NCBI GenBank assembly: GCA_037043455.1 | Contig: JAWPHD010011224.1 | Location: forward strand, 21,830-85,829 | Reading direction: 5' to 3' | DNA from: Cyrtodaria siliqua | Lineage: Eukaryota; Mollusca; Bivalvia; Adapedonta; Hiatellidae | DNA length: 64,000 bases | Shown here: positions 37,001 through 49,000 of the stretch, one piece after another | Numbering within the stretch: position 1 is the stretch's first letter | Layout: the number at the start of each line of letters is the position of its first letter | Notes under the pieces: model-generated | What the model was told of the DNA's origin: nothing | The model's input: the letters and a program-made list of their open reading frames with translations, nothing else | Databases searched by the model: none | Position numbers and translations under genes: made by a program

Positions 37001-40000
37001 GGGCTACTTTCAGTTTTGAATAACGGAGTTACAAAGTCATTATTTTAGTTAAAAGGGTGTAAATCTTTGTAGGAGAAAGGTTAATTATTACCATTTTGAT
37101 AATACGTCTTCGTTTTGTTTTCGCGCTGTTTTGCGTTGTTTTTGTTATTGAAAAATGCGACTTTTTTTCGGCAAGCTCTTGTTGGGTTTACAATTTTCCT
37201 CCAGTGTAAGCACACCAAGTGAGTTGCAGTTAGACGTCGCTAGGTAAAATAAGCCGTGTGTAATATAAAGCGCAATTGTCGTAACACCGTCTATAGATTT
37301 TAGCTCTTCTGTAAACACAGAGAACCCGTCAAGGATTATTCAGAAAAACATGGCCGCGCCCACAAACTACTTTCGCCAATACCAGCCGTCAGTTTACATG
37401 GGTTAAAATGACTTTAGCCAAATTGGCGAAAGCACTTGACAAAGGTTTCGCCATTTGCAATTTGATTTCGCCTATGGCGACTGGCGAAGGCAAATGAAGA
37501 GCCCAGCATGTTGTAGTGATGTGGTTGACTTAAGTGTGTCCACTCATTTACCAGGGTGCTGAACATCTGAGAAGCATCTGTGGTCGAGTGGTTAATGACG
37601 TTGCGTTGTAAACCTTCTCGCCTCTCACCGCTGCGGATTCAAATCCTACTGGGAGCTCAACTTGTAAGTGAGAAAGTGTTGATTCTTACAGATGGCGGGA
37701 GATATACAGTACTGGTTCTACCCAGGAAAAATGGGGTGGTCTGCCTCTACCACAAAAAAAACACAAAAACAAACCGACAGGATTTGACGATTCTTTGTGG
37801 TAGCATTGCTTAATATTCTGTTGTAATCACTCTTTTGTCTACTAGGGCAAAACTAGAGGAGAAAAAGAAAAAAGATGAGGATAGGAAACAAAAGGAAGAC
37901 GAAAGGAAATTGAAAGAAGAAGAAAAGAAAAAGGAGGAAGAGGAAAAGGTAATATTCAAATAGTACAAAATATAACACATTCAAGCTGACCATTATTGTC
38001 AACTAAATACTACATTTTCGTAAAATGAAGTGGAAAAAATGAAACATAAAACTCTGACAATTGGTCTTATATCCATAAAAATGACGCCAGATTTCAAAGC
38101 GTCTGTTATTGCATCTCAGACCTGGGGTTCACAATAAAGATTTTTTTGACATGTTACGACTAGTTTTAGCCTTGAAGAACCACTTATAACCAGATTTTGT
38201 AAATGAAAATATATATAAAACACAAAAAATGCTTCACCGGTAAAAACAAATTCAGGGCATTCCTCCGATTCCTGTAACGAGTGACTGGTAGCTCTGTGGA
38301 TTAGGCCTTGGCTTCAGAGCTATGTACAGACCTCTGCCCCGCATGGGTTCAATCCCTGACAGAGTCACGTCTCACTCATGGTGGAGTCATGTCTCACTCC
38401 GTCTGAGTCATGTCTCACTCCCTGGTGGAGTCATGTCTCACTCCCTGGTGGAGTCATGTCTCACTCACTGGCAGAGTCATGTCTCACTCCCTGGCAGTCA
38501 TGTCTCACTCCCTGGCGGAGTCATGTCTCACTCCCTGGCGGAGTCCCGTCTCACTCCCTGGCGGAGTCCTGTCTCACTGCCTGGCAGAGTCATGTCTCAC
38601 TCCCTGGCGGAGTCATGTCTCACTCCCTGGCGGAGTCATGTCTCACTCCCTGGCAGTCATGTCTCACTCCCTGGCAGTCATGTCTCACTCCCTGGTGGAG
38701 TCGTGTCTCACTGCCTGGCAGAGTCATGTCTCACTCCCTGGCAGTCATGTCTCACTCCCTGGCAGAGTCATGTCTCACTCCCTGGCGGAGTCCTGTCTCA
38801 TTCCCTCGCGGAGTCATGTCTCACTCCCTGGCGGAGTCCTGTCTCACTCCCTGGCGGAGTCATGTCTCACTCCCTGGCAGTCATGTCTCACTCCCTGGTG
38901 GAGTCGTGTCTCACTGCCTGGCAGAGTCATGTCTCACTCCCTGGCAGTCATGTCTCACTCCCTGGCAGAGTCATGTCTCACTCCCTGGCGGAGTCCTGTC
39001 TCATTCCCTGGCGCAGTCATGTCTCACTCCCTGGTGGAGTCCTGTCTCACTCCCTGGTGGAGTCCTGTCTCACTCCCTGGCGGAGTCATGTCTCACTCCC
39101 TGGCGAAGTCATGTCTCACTCCCTGGCGGAGTCATGTCTCACTCCCTGGTGGAGTCATGTCTCATTCCCTGGCAGAGTCCTGTCTCACTCCCTGGTGGAG
39201 TCCTGTCTCACTCCCTGGCGGAGTCATGTCTCACTCCCTGGCGGAGTCATGTCTCACTCCCTGGCGGAGTCATGTCTCACTCCCTGGTGGAGTCATGTCT
39301 CATTCCCTGGCGGAGTCCTGTCTCACTCCCTGGCGGAGTCATGTCTCACTCCCTGGCGAAGTCATGTCTCACTCCCTGACGGAGTCATGTCTCACTCCCT
39401 GGTGGAGTCATGTCTCATTCCCTGGCGGAGTCATGTCTCACTCCCTGGCGGAGTCATGTCTCACTCCCTGGCAGAGTCATGAATCACTCCCTGGCGGAGT
39501 CTTTTCTCACTCCGTCAGAGTCATGTCTCACTCCTTGGCGGAGTCGTGTCTGGTGGAAAACTTCCATCCTCTCATCTTCCTCTGAGGTTGCTGTCCAATT
39601 ATAACCTAATATGATGGGTTATGCATTATTATCCCCGTCCTTTGCTTCATGTCTTAGGGGTGTATTGTTTTGCACCACATGGGCAGTTCACAGACCATGC
39701 TTGTGCTTGTTCAGTCTACTACGAAGCCCATCTTTTGATAGTATAATTTTAAAGTAACTATTCCGCCAAATAACGACAAAATTACACTGAAAGAACATTT
39801 ATCAAAACTATCCAGGTGTTCAGGTCATAATGTATATGTGCCTATTAAATGTATAGGTCATAGTCATGTATCACTCCTTGGCGGAGTCATGTCTCACTCC
39901 CTGGTGGAGTCATGTCTCACTCCCTGGCAGAGTCATGTCTCACTCCTTGGCCGAGTCATGTCTCACTCCCTGGCAGAGTCATGTCTCACTCCCTGGTAGA

Positions 40001-43000
40001 GTCATGTCTCACTCCTTGGCATAGTCATGTCTCACTCCTTGGCATAGTCATGTCTCACTCCCTGGCAGTCATGTCTCACTCCTTGGCAGAGTCATGTCTC
40101 ACTCCTTGGCAGAGTCATGTCTCACTCCCTGGCGGAGTCGTGTCTCACTCCCTGGCAGAGTCATGTCTCGCTCCCTGGCAGTCATGTCTCACTCCCTGGC
40201 GGAGTCATGTCTCACTCCCTGGCAGAGTCAGATGGAGTCATGTCTCACTCCCTGGCAGTCATGTCTCACTCCCTGGCAGAGTAATGTCTCACTCCCTGGC
40301 GGAGTCATGTCTCACTCCCTGGTAGAGTCATGTCTCACTCCCTGGCGTGGTCATGTCTCACTCCCTGACATGGTCATGTCTCACACCCTGGCAGAGTCAT
40401 GTCTCACTGCCTGGCAGAGTCATGTCTCACTCCCTGGCAGAGTCATGTCTCACTCCCTGGCAGAGTCCTGTCTCACTCCCTGGCAGAGTCATCTCTCACT
40501 TCCTGGCGAAGTCATGTCTCACTCCCTGGCAGTCTTGTCTCACTCCCTGGCAGAGTCATGTCTCACTACCTGGTGGAGTCATGTCTCACTCCCTGGCAGT
40601 CATGTCTCACTCCCTGGCAGTCATGTCTCACTCCCTGGCAGTCATGTCTCACTCCCTGGCGGAGTCATGTCTCATTCCCTGGCGGAGTCATGAATCACTC
40701 CCTGGCGGAGTCTTTTCTCACTCCGTCAGAGTCATGTCTCACTCCCTGGCGGAGTCGTGTCTGGTGGAAAACTTCCATCCTCTCATCTTCCTCTGAGGTT
40801 GCTGTCCAATTATAACCTAATATGATGGGTTATGCATTATTATCCCCGTCCTTTGCTTCATGTCTTAGGGGTGTATTGTTTTGCACCACATGGGCAGTTC
40901 AAAGACTATGCTTGTGCTTGTTCAGTCTACTGCGAAGCCCATCTTTTGATAGTATAATTTTAAAGTAACTATTCCGCCAAATAACGACAAAATTACACTG
41001 AAAGAACATTTATCAAAACTATCCAGGTGTTCAGGTCATAATGTATATGTGCCTATTAAATGTATAGGTCATAGTCATGTATCACTCCTTGGCGGAGTCA
41101 TGTCTCACTCCCTGGTGGAGTCATGTCTCACTCCCTGGCAGAGTCATGTCTCACTCCTTGGCCGAGTCATGTTTCACTCCCTGGCAGAGTCATGTCTCAC
41201 TCCCTGGTAGAGTCATGTCTCACTCCTTGGCATAGTCATGTCTCACTCCTTGGCATAGTCATGTCTCACTCCCTGGCAGTCATGTCTCACTCCTTGGCAG
41301 AGTCATGTCTCACTCCTTGGCAGAGTCATGTCTCACTCCCTGGCGGAGTCGTGTCTCACTCCCTGGCAGAGTCATGTCTCGCTCCCTGGCAGTCATGTCT
41401 CACTCCCTGGCAGAGTCAGATGGAGTCATGTCTCACTCCTTGGCAGTCATGTCTCACTCCCTGGCAGTCATGTCTCACTCCCTGGCAGAGTAATGTCTCA
41501 CTCCCTGGCGGAGTCATGTCTCCCTGGTAGAGTCATGTCTCACTCCCTGGCGTGGTCATGTCTCACTCCCTGACATGGTCATGTCTCACACCCTGGCAGA
41601 GTCATGTCTCACTGCCTGGCAGAGTCATGTCTCACTCCCTGGCAGAGTCATGTCTCACTCCCTGGCAGAGTCCTGTCTCACTCCCTGGCAGAGTCATCTC
41701 TCACTTCCTGGCGAAGTCATGTCTCACTCCCTGGCAGTCATGTCTCACTCCCTGGCAGAGTCATGTCTCACTACCTGGTGGAGTCATGTCTCACTCCCTG
41801 GCAGTCATGTATCACTCCCTGGCAGTCATGTCTCACTCCCTGGCAGTCATGTCTCACTCCCTGGCGGAGTCATGTCTCATTCCCTGGCGGAGTCATGAAT
41901 CACTCCCTGGCGGAGTCTTTTCTCACTCCGTCAGAGTCATGTCTCACTCCCTGGCGGAGTCGTGTCTGGTGGAAAACTTCCATCCTCTCATCTTCCTCTG
42001 AGGTTGCTGTCCAATTATAACCTAATATGATGGGTTATGCATTATTATCCCCGTCCTTTGCTCCATGTCTTAGGGGTGTATTGTTTTGCACCACATGGGC
42101 AGTTCAAAGACTATGCTTGTGCTTGTTCAGTCTACTACGAAGCCCATCTTCTGATAGTATAATTTTAAAGTAACTATTCCGCCAAATAACGACAAAATTA
42201 CACTGAAAGAACATTTATCAAAACTATCCAGGTGTTCAGGTCATAATGTATATGTGCCTATTAAATGTATAGGTTTATTAACGGGATCTTAGAATACCTG
42301 TGATTGAAAATGCGCAAAATGAATTATGAGTTGGTAACTCATTCGACGCTCAAGTTTTGGCGTTAGGCCTGGCTGCTTAAAGCCGTTTACATTGTGCCTA
42401 TAGGGTTTGGACTCTCGAAATATGTAAGTTATATATATCTACATTGTCGTCTGTAGGTTCAGAGACGGTAGACATATGTTGTAAAGTTTGGCTATTGGCA
42501 GGATAGCTACTTTAAAGGGAAGAAAGACATGGGTTTGTTTGGATTGAAATTTTCTTGGTCTGCTTTTTTGGGGGACATTGAAAGTTATATTATTTGCAGA
42601 CTTGACACTAGCACTCTTAATTGATACTGTAGATTTTAGTCTTTGTTTTAGACTTCTTGAAAGAAATCAAGACTGTATAATTCATTGTAAAATAGTTTTT
42701 ATATTTGCTGAAATTGCATTTACTTGTTATTAAACTGGAGGAACGTCGGTGGTTCTACCCAGGTGCCCGCCCGTGCACGAAAATTGCCCGGAGGGGCACC
42801 TGGGGTCATCCTCCACCAATGGAAGCTGGAAAGTCGCCATATGACCTTAGCTGTTGGTGCGACTATAAAATCCAATTCAGTTTACAATTCAATTGTTATT
42901 AAACATGCTCTTCGACGGGCATTTGTTGCCCTACATATAGATATTTACTACTTTTACCATATCGTCTGTTGTAAAAATATATTGTTAAAACTATAAAATA

Positions 43001-46000
43001 ATATATTTTTACATTAGTTTTTAGCTCAACTGATCAGAGATCAGCGGAGCTTATGCCGTGGTGCGTCGTCCGTCCGTCTGTCCGTCTGTCTGTCCGTAAA
43101 CTTTTATTTGTAGCGACTTCACAGCTGAAACTACTGGATGGATATTCATGAAACTTTACAGAAATGTTGCCCATAAAGTCTAGTTGATCCTAGCAAAAAT
43201 TCATGTTGATGTGAAATCCAAGATGGCCGCCAAAGCTAAAAATAGAGTTTTAAAATACAAGTTTGTAGCGACTTCTTCTTGAAAACTATAAGTGATATTG
43301 ATATGGGACTTTTTCTAAAATGATCAGCATGACATGATGTTGATCCTAGTCAAAAATCGTTTTGATTCAACGTTAAACATGGCTGCCAGTGGCCATCTTT
43401 GTTTACATAGAGTTATATAGTAAAAACTTGTAGCGACTACTTCTCTGAAACTGCTTGGCGGATTGTCATGAAACTTTACAGGAATGTTGCTCTTGATGTC
43501 TAATTGATCCTAGAAAAATTTCAGGTCGGCCGGAAATTCAAGATGGCCGTCACAGCTAAAAATAGATTTTTAAAAAATAAGTTTGTAGCGACTACTTCTT
43601 GAAAACTATAAGTGATATTGATATGGGACTTTTTCTAAAATGATCAGCATTACATGATGTTGATCCTAGTCAAAAATCGTTTTGATTCAACGTTAAACAT
43701 GGCTGCCAGCGGCCATTTTTGTTTACATAGAGTTATATAGTAAAAACTTGTAGCGACTACTCCTCTGAAACTACTTGGCGGATTGTCATGAAACTTTACA
43801 GGAATGTTGCTCTTGATGTCTTATTGATCCTATCAAAATTTCAGGTCGGCCAGAAATTCAAGATGGCCGTCACAGCTAAAAATAGATTTTTAAAAAATAA
43901 GTTTGTAGCGACTACTTCTTGAAAACTATAAGTGATATTGATATGGGACTTTTTCTAAAACGATCAGCATGACATGATGTAGATCCTTGTCGAAAATTAT
44001 TTTGATTCGACGTTAAACATGGCTGCCAGTGGCCATCTTTGGTTACATAGAGTTATATAGTAAAAACTTGTAGCGACTACTCCTCTGAAACTACTTGACG
44101 GATGTTCATGAAACTTCACAGGAATGTTGCACTTGATGTCTAGTTGATCCTTGAAAAATTTCAGGTCGGCCGGAAATTCAAGATGGCCGCCACAGCTAAA
44201 AATAGATTTAAAATAAATAAGTTTGTAGCGACTACTTCTTCAAAACAATAAGAGATATTGATATGGGACTTTTTCTAAAATGATCAGTATGACATGATGT
44301 TGGTCCTTGTCGAAAATCGTTTTGATTTGACCTTAAACATGGCTGCTTTGTTTACATAGAGTTATATAATGAAAACTTGTAGCGACTACTTCTTTGAAAC
44401 TACCTGACGGATTTTCATGAAAATTCACAGGAATGTTGCTCTTAATGTCTTATTGATCTAACAAAATTTCAGGTCGGCCGGAAATTCAAGATGGCCGCCA
44501 CGGTTAAAAATAGATTTTCAAAAAACAAGTCTGTAGCGACTACTTCCTGAAATCAAAATCAATCAGTAGAGCTTCAAGGTCATTGACCTCTTGTTAATAA
44601 CTTACTATTTAATTTTTCCATCCATCATCAGTTTTTGCGCACAATATGACCTACATGTGTCGACGTGCCGTAAAACACCATCATTCATTCATTCATTCTC
44701 TTAATTGTCCTATTTGGCCAACTTCGCCAAATTGTCACCAAATTTGGGCTGCACACTATTTCTTCAAAATTTCTATCTGGAGCTCTTCAAATTTATGTTC
44801 ATACTGTATAATTTACATTATTTATGCAAAAGTTTATCAGATTAAGTTAAAAACACGTTCCGTCCTTTGACACTGATAATGTTATGTAACATCTGACCTT
44901 TTTCAGTTGAAGAAAGCCGAGAAGAAGAAAGAAATGTTCAAGGGATTCTTTATACAGAAAACTCCCACCGTCTCCCCACCCAGGGTAAGTTCAGAAAAAT
45001 CCCATCTCCCCACCCAGAGTAAGTGGATTTATGCAGATTTGGTTGTCAAACTTGGCGATATCTTACTTCTGATATATGCCATTTTAGCGGTAGAATGCTG
45101 ATAGGTTGTGATCTTCAGAGACAAAAGGAAAACAGAAAATAATTCTATTTTTTCCCTCCATTTTAGGCAATTTTAATTTGAAAAATAGGTTTTTCTTTGC
45201 TTTAACATACATCTGTAGTGTAAAAGACAGATGATAAAGAAAATTCCATGTTGATATGAGGTTGCCTTCAAATTTCAGAAGTGTTTGACCTAATCACCAC
45301 ATATCACCACATATTCAGCTGGCTAGTGTATGAATTGTGTATTTTCCATATGGGTCACATAAACATGAGCGAGAAAAAAAACCAACCTGGCTAACTTAAT
45401 GTACTTTATTGTTTTAAATTACTGGTCTTGGCTATACTGTCGATATTAAACCCACAACAAAGTCTGCTGTCCAGCTTTGAAGCTCAGATGTTGGAAAAGG
45501 CTGTACAGTAACCCATGGGAAAATTAATTGAGGTGTGAGACCTTGAGCAAATGTTGATCTAGATTCCATTATGTCATCATAGGTTGTCTTGCTACAGTCT
45601 TGAACCTGGTTATATCAGTTCCACTCCAAGGAGGTCAGGTTCAGTATATCTTTGCCATTTGAGGTGAAGCCCAGCATGAACCTTACTTGTTATGTATGAA
45701 TTTCAGACGAAGGAGACCAAGACCAGTTTCTTCATGCCATTTGAGGTGAAGCCCAACATGAAAATGGCGCCACAGCAGAGAAGACTACCAGTTACCGAAG
45801 ACGACGGACTCAAACTGGATGAATTAATCAACACGCAGGTAGGAAAGATTGGTTTACTATCGCTATTAATTGTAATGATTATTGTTCCCTGTAGGCTTTT
45901 ACCTCATTCTACCGACCTACACTGCTTGAATTTAGCACTCCCAGAATGCAAGTAGATTTCAGAAAACGTGTGTTAAACTTTGAGTGCATCTTTTTTGTAC

Positions 46001-49000
46001 AATTTAGTTACGTTTTGGTATTAATCATATGCTATAATATTTGTTAACTAGACATTCTGTACCTTTGTGTATATGTCATTTATTTCACAGGCCACAGAGG
46101 AATTGTACGTGAACTTGCTGAAAAGTGGCTCATACAAACCAGGAAAATCCCCCGTCACTTGGAAAAGGTATGGTCTGTTGTGAAATTCAGGGATGAAGCT
46201 TAACATTTTTGGTCTAGGAGCCAACTGGGCCCCTTGCTGGCAAAAGTTGGGGGCCCAACTTCAGAATCAGTAGCCCAAATTGTTGCATGCCACTTTATTC
46301 AGGGAGTTAGTATACTTATATACTCGGTAACTCCCTTCTTTATTATACCAATTTTTAGAAGGAAACTTTGTAAAAACTTTAGAACTGATAAGATCTTTGT
46401 AATCCAAAAAATATTTATTTAAAAAAAAAGAAATCGAACATATATCTATCATTTCCCAACACGAAGTCAGTGTCTACTCGGAAGAGTCAAACTCAGTATT
46501 CAATGTTGTGAATTTGGACAAACTAAATTTCATGTCCTTTCTTTCCTTAAGAAAAACACAAAGAGCTAGAAAAAATGAAAAAGGTAGTCCAAGTTATCTA
46601 TTAAATTATAAATTGCATTTTTTATGAGTTTTGTTATGAACAAACCCAACTAGGATATGTAAATTATTGTAATAAAGATTAAAAAAGTTATTATTAAATG
46701 AATGTTTTATTTTCTTAAAAATAAATAATATTACTGACTATATCTAAAAGCGCTGCATTTTATTAAAAGCACCACAATTTAAAATATGTAAAAAACGGAA
46801 GTGCAATCGGATGATTGACGCTTCAAATTATATCGTGAACACCTTTTTCCAGATTAAAGAAAAATATTCCCAATCAACAAAAAAATAAATGAAAAAATTG
46901 AAAGACATCAATTTCAGTAACTGATTGTTGTTATCACTCTAACAGGTTCAATCACAATTTAAATGATAATTGTTCGTAATGTACTAATTTCCCAATGTTG
47001 GCAATTATCACCCATTCGATCTAGGGGCCTTTTTTACTAAAATACCTAGGAAAAGCCCTGAAATGTGACAGTGATCAAGATTGTGATGTTTGCTTTACAG
47101 AGTTATTGCCCTTGACTATTGAAAAATATTTGTGAATGCAATAACCAGTAAACAGTTCCATATTTTCACCAATTTTGATTTCCAGTTTTGTTTGTTGCTT
47201 GATTAGCAAATTTTCATGTTTCATTGTTTCGTAATAAGGTCAGAGGTCAAGGCTATGCAATTTTTTGTCTCGCCTTTTGAAAAAATGCGAGACTATAGGT
47301 GCCGCTAATGTTGGCGGGCTCGACGGCATCAACATATTGTATTATAACTTTTTTGTCCTTGGGAGTAGAATGTTCAATTTTCATATATAACCTCCTGCTC
47401 ATTGCCCGTCTTAATGCCAATAACTTCCAGCCCTGCAACTGACCGTGGGTCAGAGTCAAGATCACTTAAATACATGTACCGTCACCAAATTTTAACATAA
47501 ATATTGACGGTACATGTATTTTACTGACCTTGACTCCGACCCACGGTCAGTTGCAGGGCTGGAAGTTATTAGCATCAAGACAGGCAATGACCAGGAGGTT
47601 ATATATGAAATTTGAACATTCTACTCCCAAGGACAAGAAAGTTATAATACAATATGTCAGCGTTAAAATTTTGAACATTTTTGTTAAGATTTTGGTTACA
47701 TTTCGGTTAACATTTCGGTTAAGTTCTTATAACTTATTGCTCCTTTGGAGTAGAGTGTTCAAATTTCATATATAACTTCACTGGTTATTGTTCTTCTTAT
47801 TCCAGTAACTATCAGTCTCCAACTGACCCTGTGTCAAGGTCAGTTTCCTCTTAAATGCATCTGCCGTCTCCAAAAAAAATGTGTTAAAGTGCGTTAAATT
47901 ATTATAACTTTGTTGTTCTTTGGAGTAGAGTGTTCAAATTTCATATATAACCTCACTGGTCATTGTTCTTCTTATTTCAGCGACTTCCAGCCCTCCAACT
48001 GACTCTTGGTCAAGTCAGGGTCACTTTAATAAATATATACTCCAAATTTCACATTGTTTCTGCAGCACTGCAGCAATGTACAGTGTTCAAAATCTCATAT
48101 ATAAACTCACTGGACATTGTTCTTGTCCAGCCAAGCGACTTCCAGCCCTCCAACTGACCCTTGGTCAAGGTCAGGGTCACTTTAATAAATGTATATTCTC
48201 CAAATTTTACATTGTTTTCTCAGCACTGCAGCAATGTACAGTGTTCAAAATCTCATATATAAACTCACTGGACATTGTTCTTGTCCAGCCATAAACTCAT
48301 TGTTCTTGTCCAGCCATAATCTGTATAGCTTTATTCTATTTTAAATGCATACACATTCCAATTTTCATGTGAGTTTTATAAGGTTTGACAGGAACTTAAT
48401 TGCATTATCTTTTTTATGTAGCTACTGCAACAAGCTGGGTAATTTGATACTCCAGCAAAGGTTTATCAAAAGTGTCTATCTTTGGAAGGTTAACTTTTTA
48501 CTTTAATTCCAATCAGTGTAACATATACAAGGTTGTAAATATTCTGGATAAAAATATGTTTAAACAAATAACAAATCTTTTTCTTATTGACTCATTTATT
48601 AAATTCAAAAAATATATTACAAATTCCCTAAAATACTGTCTTGATAGCATTACGGTGATTAGACTGTTAAATATAATTGCCATTCTAACAGACTGCCAGA
48701 AAATTGACTTCGATAAAAGCAACAGGTATTGCTACTATTTATGGAAGTTTAAGAATTAATAACAATTGAGTAAAAATGCGTCTTTCATAGCAGTACAGAA
48801 CAGTATTACATTAATTATATGTATGACATTTTCCCTGATAAGTGATAATTGAAGCAATTACAGATACAGCCACCACATCATTGGGGCTTAATTTATTGTT
48901 GGCAGCTGGGTAATTTGATATTCCAGTAAAGTTTATCTGTATTATAAATTCTCTTAAAGGTACACATGACAATCTGAACGTTTTAAAATCACAAGGTCAC

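Noticed and set aside
38358..39560. CRISPR-like array
   Set aside because: The repeats are head-to-tail with no unique spacers, in a eukaryotic intron. It is a minisatellite.
38322..42020. Many overlapping open frames up to 391 residues with repeating SHVSLPGG/SHSLAES/CLTPW
   Set aside because: They are the 23-bp minisatellite read in three frames. The unit simply lacks stop codons, and the array is inside a CHAF1A intron.
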